Positions 26,041 through 30,000 of a DNA stretch of 30,000 bases are shown one piece after another. Within the stretch, counting starts at the first letter, position 1; every line of letters begins with the position of its first letter. Source of the DNA: Botryococcus braunii. Lineage: Eukaryota > Chlorophyta > Trebouxiophyceae. The DNA lies in the NCBI GenBank assembly GCA_002005505.1, contig KV908407.1, positions 502,556-532,555 of the forward strand, read 5' to 3'. The notes under the pieces are model-generated. The model worked only from the letters and a program-made list of their open reading frames with translations. It had not been told where the DNA came from and did not search any database. The position numbers and the translations under genes were made by a program.

Positions 26041-26135
26041 ATATCCGGATATTTGCAATGATCATTGCAATCCAATGATCCGGACATTTGCAATGATCAT
26101 TGCAATCCAATGATCCGGATATTTGCAAGCCTCCT
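26041..26135. repeat. 35-bp tandem repeat carrying an 18-bp perfect palindrome
   Basis: Two full copies and a partial third of CCGGATATTTGCAATGATCA plus TTGCAATCCAATGAT. The perfect palindrome TTGCAATGATCATTGCAA lies at 26053-26070 and 26088-26105. The third copy has lost the second half. Confidence 0.96.
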
Positions 26136-26339
26136 TGCAATTGCATGCGAGTCGACTAGTCATGCAACCTCCCTCTCGCGACCGCCACAAGTGCGCTGAC
26201 CACTTACACCTGCTTAGCCACTCATGACCTCTTAGTTAAGGCCATGACCAGGCTATGATCGCGAAAGATCTTCTAGAGAGAAAGACTTTCTCGAGCAAAA
26301 ACAATGCCCACCATCCCAGAACTAGGCGTCCGAAGCCCA

Positions 26340-26389
26340 AAATCCGGATTTGGACGGCCGGCTTGACCGAGAAACTTGTTAATTAACAA
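26340..26389. repeat. Two perfect palindromes
   Basis: AAATCCGGATTT (26340-26351) and TTGTTAATTAACAA (26376-26389) lie 24 bp apart in non-coding sequence. Confidence 0.93.
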
Positions 26390-26453
26390 CTTTTATATTT
26401 TGACGGTGAAGCACGTCCCCCCCCTTATACGTAAGAACAAGAACCTGGTTCCA

Positions 26454-26515
26454 CGTCTGTCACCATGCGCCTAAATTTTGGTGCTAATGACCTTCTGTCA
26501 CCATGCGCCTAACTT
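26454..26515. repeat. Direct repeat TCTGTCACCATGCGCCTAA
   Basis: The 19-bp sequence occurs twice about 40 bp apart, each time followed by a GGTGCTAA-like or GCTGCTA-like segment. Confidence 0.88.
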
Positions 26516-26921
26516 TAGCTGCTATTGCACCTAAAATAAGGTGCTAACAACGCTGTAAAGCGTCGTTAGCAGCACGACGTTGCCAATGCCGTTAACGGTA
26601 CTAACATCATCTCGGATGAAGATCGCTTTGGGCCTTGCATTGGATTCAATCTGTTATATGCCGTCATCGGCGCCTCTTGGCTATATAGTGTACCCGCTCA
26701 TTCAAACTGATCCCGGGTCCCTGGCCTAGCACTGGCCAGACAATTTGACTGTATAGTCAAATTATCCATATATGGTCCAAGACATTTTGCACCGGAGATG
26801 TTTTGCAATGTGTGCCTTGGCCAGACATTTTGTCCATCACACGTTTTGCAATATTTTGCTTTAATGTCGATCTTGGCCTGGTCCTGACATTCTGCACTAG
26901 CGCAAAATGTCTCAATACTGG

Positions 26922-26943
26922 AGCTGTTAACATCTTAACAGCT
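26922..26943. repeat. Perfect inverted repeat with 4-nt loop
   Basis: AGCTGTTAA (26922-26930), loop CATC, TTAACAGCT (26935-26943). The right arm runs on into another CTGTTAACATG copy. Confidence 0.94.
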
Positions 26944-28073
26944 GTTAACATGTTTCCACACGACCACATGCTCGCAACATATGTCTGATGGCAACACAGG
27001 TGCGTGCTACACAACGTGAGAGCCTTCACATCATGTAGTAGTTGCTTGACATCTCATATGCCAGCCTCAAAATGGCCTTAATAACATTGCCCGCCTTACA
27101 TTAATGTTCGCCTCAACGTTCCGAGGGGCCTTGCGCGCACAAGAGGCGGGCCAATTCAAGGCACTTGCAACCTCAGTGAGGATAAAGTTCAATAACTACA
27201 AGGCCTACTGTGATAACACGTGCCATCACAGCACTCGTAGGCAGTCCACGGCATTCGTTACAAGTTTCTTAGCAATAAGCGCGCTAGCGAGGCTGTTGTC
27301 TGCACAGATTGCTCTGCAAAAACAACGTGCCTCAGGTTACACCCTGAAATTTCACCCAACGTTGGAAAAGAGTGGGTGGGGGTTAAAACCCAGAGGAATC
27401 CTGATAACCCCTCCGACCATATTGCATCCTTTCTGCTGACAGACAGTTTAAAACCGAACTCCGAAGTCGGATTTGGACTTCAAAGAGCGGATTTTCGGGT
27501 TTCAGGAATTTCACCTGACCCGCACAACATTTAGTGTATACATGTACTGTTACTCAATGTCTTGCAATTCATTGCATAGGGCGCTGCACAGTAAAAAAAA
27601 CGCTGCATAAAAGCAACCCACAAGGACATGTTCCCAACATGTCTTTAAAGAAACTTCCATGACTCGCAGCCGTAGGCTCTCCTAGAAGTCTGCAGCTGAA
27701 AGAGGCGATGAATCCCAGAAGAACCCCCTTAAATTGCTAAGCTAAGAGGGGTCACAGAACAAACCTATACAGACCAGCATCTGAGGAAATTCCTCCTTAT
27801 ATTAAGGGAGTTTGAAGTGCAATGAGCCGGCTCCCGACTACGTTGCCCGATATACTCTTATACCACCCTCAATTTTGGCAGCCTAACACAAAATAATAAT
27901 CTAACACCAGCAACCCGCTAGTGGATTGGAAGGGAGGAGAGCAGCGACCGCCGACACACAAGCTTATCTCGTCCTGTCCAAGCAGCCGGTTGCCAACCGA
28001 GCAAGTCTTGATTGCTTGCCAGGAACGCCAGCAATGCTTGCGCAATCACATGGCAGCGCTGGCACAAGCCCTG

Positions 28074-28091
28074 CTGCACAATATTGTGCAG
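28074..28091. repeat. Perfect 18-bp palindrome
   Basis: CTGCACAATATTGTGCAG is self-complementary with no spacer. It lies 66 bp before the long fold-back at 28157. Confidence 0.96.
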
Positions 28092-28156
28092 TACATCCTC
28101 ACATAGCCATCCAAGGTACGTCCACAAGGGCTTACCGTATCCAGCCAAATGAGGGG

Positions 28157-28223
28157 GACAGCTGAAGGCCGCTGCTCATTTACGACAAAGATGTCGTACA
28201 ACGAGCACGGGCCTTCAGCTGTC
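28157..28223. repeat. 67-nt fold-back (hairpin) element
   Basis: The outer 14 bp (GACAGCTGAAGGCC with GGCCTTCAGCTGTC) pair perfectly. There follow a 2-nt mismatch, five pairs, a short imperfect stretch and a seven-pair TACGACA/TGTCGTA stem closed by AAGA. The shape resembles a small-RNA precursor or a miniature fold-back element. No flanking direct duplication is evident. Confidence 0.9.
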
Positions 28224-28225
28224 AC

Positions 28226-28247
28226 TCTCAGTGTATATACACTGAGA
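28226..28247. repeat. Perfect 22-bp palindrome
   Basis: TCTCAGTGTAT followed at once by its reverse complement ATACACTGAGA. It begins two bases after the preceding fold-back ends. Confidence 0.96.
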
Positions 28248-28304
28248 ATGGTACTTAAGGAATGGCACATGAGTGTTGTACTCCAACAACTTCTCACTGT
28301 TACA

Positions 28305-28383
28305 ATTGCTTAAGCAATCCTGCAGGAAACTTGAGAGCCATAGCCCGAGAGCAAAGCGGCGTGCAGGAGATTTTGTCAAAATC
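28305..28383. repeat. Two further short palindromes
   Basis: ATTGCTTAAGCAAT (28305-28318, perfect) and GATTTTGTCAAAATC (28369-28383, seven-bp arms around one base). Confidence 0.92.
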
Positions 28384-28635
28384 TGAAGCTACTCAAATAA
28401 CTACTGATAGCTAGAGCAGTCACGGAAGTGTGCATGCACAGCCGTCTGGTTGGCATCACACACGCGAAGCGCAAGTGCGTATGCAAGGCACCGCGATGAA
28501 AACGTCGGGCCAAAGTCCCGCAAACCCATTTTGAAAGTTGAAGTGCATCAGTCACACGCAACCTGTGCCCAAATGAGTTGAAACTCTAAAGTTTACTGCG
28601 ACACACTGACTCTAGAGGTTGAAGATGGGTCTGAT

Positions 28636-29430
28636 GGGTCACATGCGTGCAGCGGGTTCACAGGCACATGAGGTCTATCCCCCCCGGTCCCGCGGTCCCC
28701 TGATTCCTGACTGGGCACCCTGCACATGACTGGACTGGCGCCATTGCGGGCGCAGGGCGCTGAGGCTTGCCACGACTCACATGACTGGCCTGTCACATGG
28801 CAACTTTCTTGGGCGGTTCAGGCCCTTTTTGGGGAAGAGAGGGGGGGTGGGTGGCAGGCCTTTTCTTGGGGGTGGGGAGAGTGTCTCACATGACTCACGT
28901 GATTCAAACGATCTGCCTTTCACACATGCACCTGCGCAGACTTTGGACGCGGTGTGTCACATGGCCAATTTCCAAGTGCATGGGTGATCACAAGCTGACG
29001 TGGCAGACAGCTCACACGCGCCCATGTGCCACAGAATTCGAATTTGGACATCTGCGCCACAACATCCACATGCGCAAGTGCCTGACAAGTTACTTGTTGG
29101 GCTGTCAACTCCAGCCTCACATGTCAGACAGCAGCGCGCACACGCACATGCGCCGATGAATTCACACACGGACATCCCCGATGCAAATCACACCTACGCG
29201 GGTTTCAGACAGGCCACGTGTGCATCAAATGCGAGCGTTGGAGACCCGCCACACGCACGTCTGTCACATGCGCGTCGCAGGTGCGCAGGGATCACATGGC
29301 TCACATGAGAGCATGCATCGAAATGCTCCAAACCATGCTGCCATCTGTGGTGTTGACCAAGGCTGAAGATCTCACATGGAGCTCACATGGCTCACATGAG
29401 CGCATGCACCGCAATGCTCCAGATTATGCT
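28636..29430. repeat. Dense CACATG / CTCACATG motif region
   Basis: By eye about 17 CACATG hexamers in 800 bp, many as TCACATGRC or CTCACATGA, plus CACGTG and GCATGC variants. Spacing is irregular, so this is motif enrichment rather than a clean tandem array. TCACATGGCT also appears at positions 12, 1397 and 1435 of the window. Confidence 0.8.
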
Positions 29431-29470
29431 GGCATAGAACGTGATGGCCAGGGCTGTGAAGATGACCGTC
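29292..29470. repeat. 91-bp tandem duplication overlapping the end of a coding exon
   Basis: Copy one starts at 29292 and copy two at 29383, each beginning TCACATGGCTCACATGAG then GCATGCA. Similarity continues to about 29464 with substitutions and a net 2-nt indel. Copy two encodes the C-terminus and stop of the membrane protein. Copy one lies downstream of that stop. Confidence 0.88.
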
Positions 29471-30000
29471 TGGATCATGGTGCTGCGGCCAAAAGGCCAC
29501 GTGAGTGCGGAGGACTCGAGGCTGCGCCCGAGGTACGCCTTAGCCTCCTGCGTGCGCAGGAACGCCCGCCGCCGCAGGATGTCGGCCACATAGATGATCT
29601 GGCAGGCCAGCCACCAGCCAACCAGCTGCCAGAAGCCCATCGCTGCGGGACAGGACAGGGCGGCCCCTGAGCCATGTGGGACGACATGGGCGTGTGACAC
29701 ACCACTGAGCCACCCCGAGCCGGCTTGGGCGAGGCGGAGGAGGCCCGGTGACATCGTGACCAAGCTGTCGCCCCAGCCTTCGAGCATCCCGCAGATGAAG
29801 CGGTTGCCTGACATGTCGAACAGGAGGTACAGCGTCGTGATGACGGTGTCGGGGATTTGGCCGACTGGGTATGCGAGCACCAGCAGCCAGATGAGCGCGC
29901 AGTAGAAGTTCTCCACCGAGAACGAGTGCAGCTGCTGCGTGGGCGAGTCCGCAAACGACTTGCCCCGCATGAACCTCAGCAGCAGGACCATGACGCGGGC
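29392..30000 (-). CDS. Unrecognised multi-pass membrane protein, C-terminal part (5' end beyond window)
   Basis: The frame is open from the right edge (30000) to TGA at 29394-29392, 202 residues, so the N-terminus is outside the window and the Met codon at 29991 is probably internal. Three strongly hydrophobic segments are visible: FYCALIWLLVLAYPVG continuing to TLYLLF; GFWQLVGWWLACQIIYVADI; and a last one from TVIFTALAITFYASIIW to the C-terminus VHALM. A basic stretch (DILRRRAF) follows the second. The middle part (about 29650-29750), rich in Ser, Gly and Ala, could be a short retained intron, since a good acceptor (CCTGTCCCGCAG) precedes GFWQLVG. A matching phase-1 donor (TCA/GTGGTG) is weak, so I leave the frame uninterrupted. 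I do not recognise the family. GC-rich codon use matches the other exons. The C-terminal codons lie in a 91-bp tandem duplication. Confidence 0.62.
   Translation of the reverse strand, partial: ARVMVLLLRFMRGKSFADSPTQQLHSFSVENFYCALIWLLVLAYPVGQIPDTVITTLYLLFDMSGNRFICGMLEGWGDSLVTMSPGLLRLAQAGSGWLSGVSHAHVVPHGSGAALSCPAAMGFWQLVGWWLACQIIYVADILRRRAFLRTQEAKAYLGRSLESSALTWPFGRSTMIQTVIFTALAITFYASIIWSIAVHALM

Larger units (their letters stand above)
22358..29290. other. Long region without a recognisable gene, rich in palindromes
   Basis: No exon is recognisable on either strand over about 6.9 kb. Open frames are short (60-110 codons) and without family motifs. The left end should contain the gpsA promoter. 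There are no long dinucleotide tracts. Instead there are perfect palindromes of 14-22 bp, inverted repeats, a 75-bp array with TGACGTC (24321-24800), a 26-A run at 25296-25321 and, at the right end, dense CACATG hexamers. Confidence 0.6.

Noticed and set aside
29650..29750. Short intron in the membrane-protein exon
   Set aside because: A good acceptor exists, but no strong donor in the required phase does, and the frame is open through it. Left as uninterrupted coding sequence with a note.

Overview
This window is nuclear DNA of a eukaryote, most likely a microalga or other protist with a large, repeat-rich genome. The evidence is spliced genes with introns of 0.3 to 1.6 kb and GC-rich exons. 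Of the fourteen acceptor junctions I placed, twelve are followed by G. Nearly every intron is loaded with micro- or minisatellites. I cannot name the species. A large-genome green alga, or another alga with similar intron structure, would fit. I saw no rRNA, tRNA, CRISPR array or prokaryotic operon.

Layout. (1) 1-1722, plus strand: the last two exons of an ABC1/ADCK (UbiB-like) atypical kinase gene, whose 5' part lies left of the window behind a repeat-filled intron. (2) 3610-9523, minus strand: a complete seven-exon gene for an extended short-chain dehydrogenase (NAD(P)-dependent epimerase, dihydroflavonol/cinnamoyl-CoA-reductase-like). One intron is GC-AG, and there is an apparent one-base frameshift at the end of exon 4. 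It converges on gene 1. (3) 9524 to about 14580: no recognisable gene. (4) 14696-22161, minus strand: a complete seven-exon gene for NAD(P)+-dependent glycerol-3-phosphate dehydrogenase of the GpsA type, 369 residues with the reading frame intact across all six introns. (5) About 22360-29290: no recognisable gene, but unusually rich in perfect palindromes, fold-backs and short tandem repeats. (6) 29392 to the right edge, minus strand: the C-terminal part of an unrecognised multi-pass membrane protein, with a 91-bp tandem duplication at its 3' end.

The genes show no shared pathway. The enzymes are housekeeping or secondary-metabolic: glycerol-3-phosphate supply for glycerolipids, a reductase of unknown substrate, and a kinase family linked to isoprenoid-quinone metabolism in mitochondria and plastids.

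The most striking property is how repeats are partitioned. Each gpsA intron carries its own, unrelated tandem-repeat family. Every long dinucleotide tract lies inside or within about 40 bp of a gene. The two long gene-free stretches lack such tracts and instead carry most of the perfect palindromes. At least one tandem array contains repeated consensus splice donors in the sense orientation.
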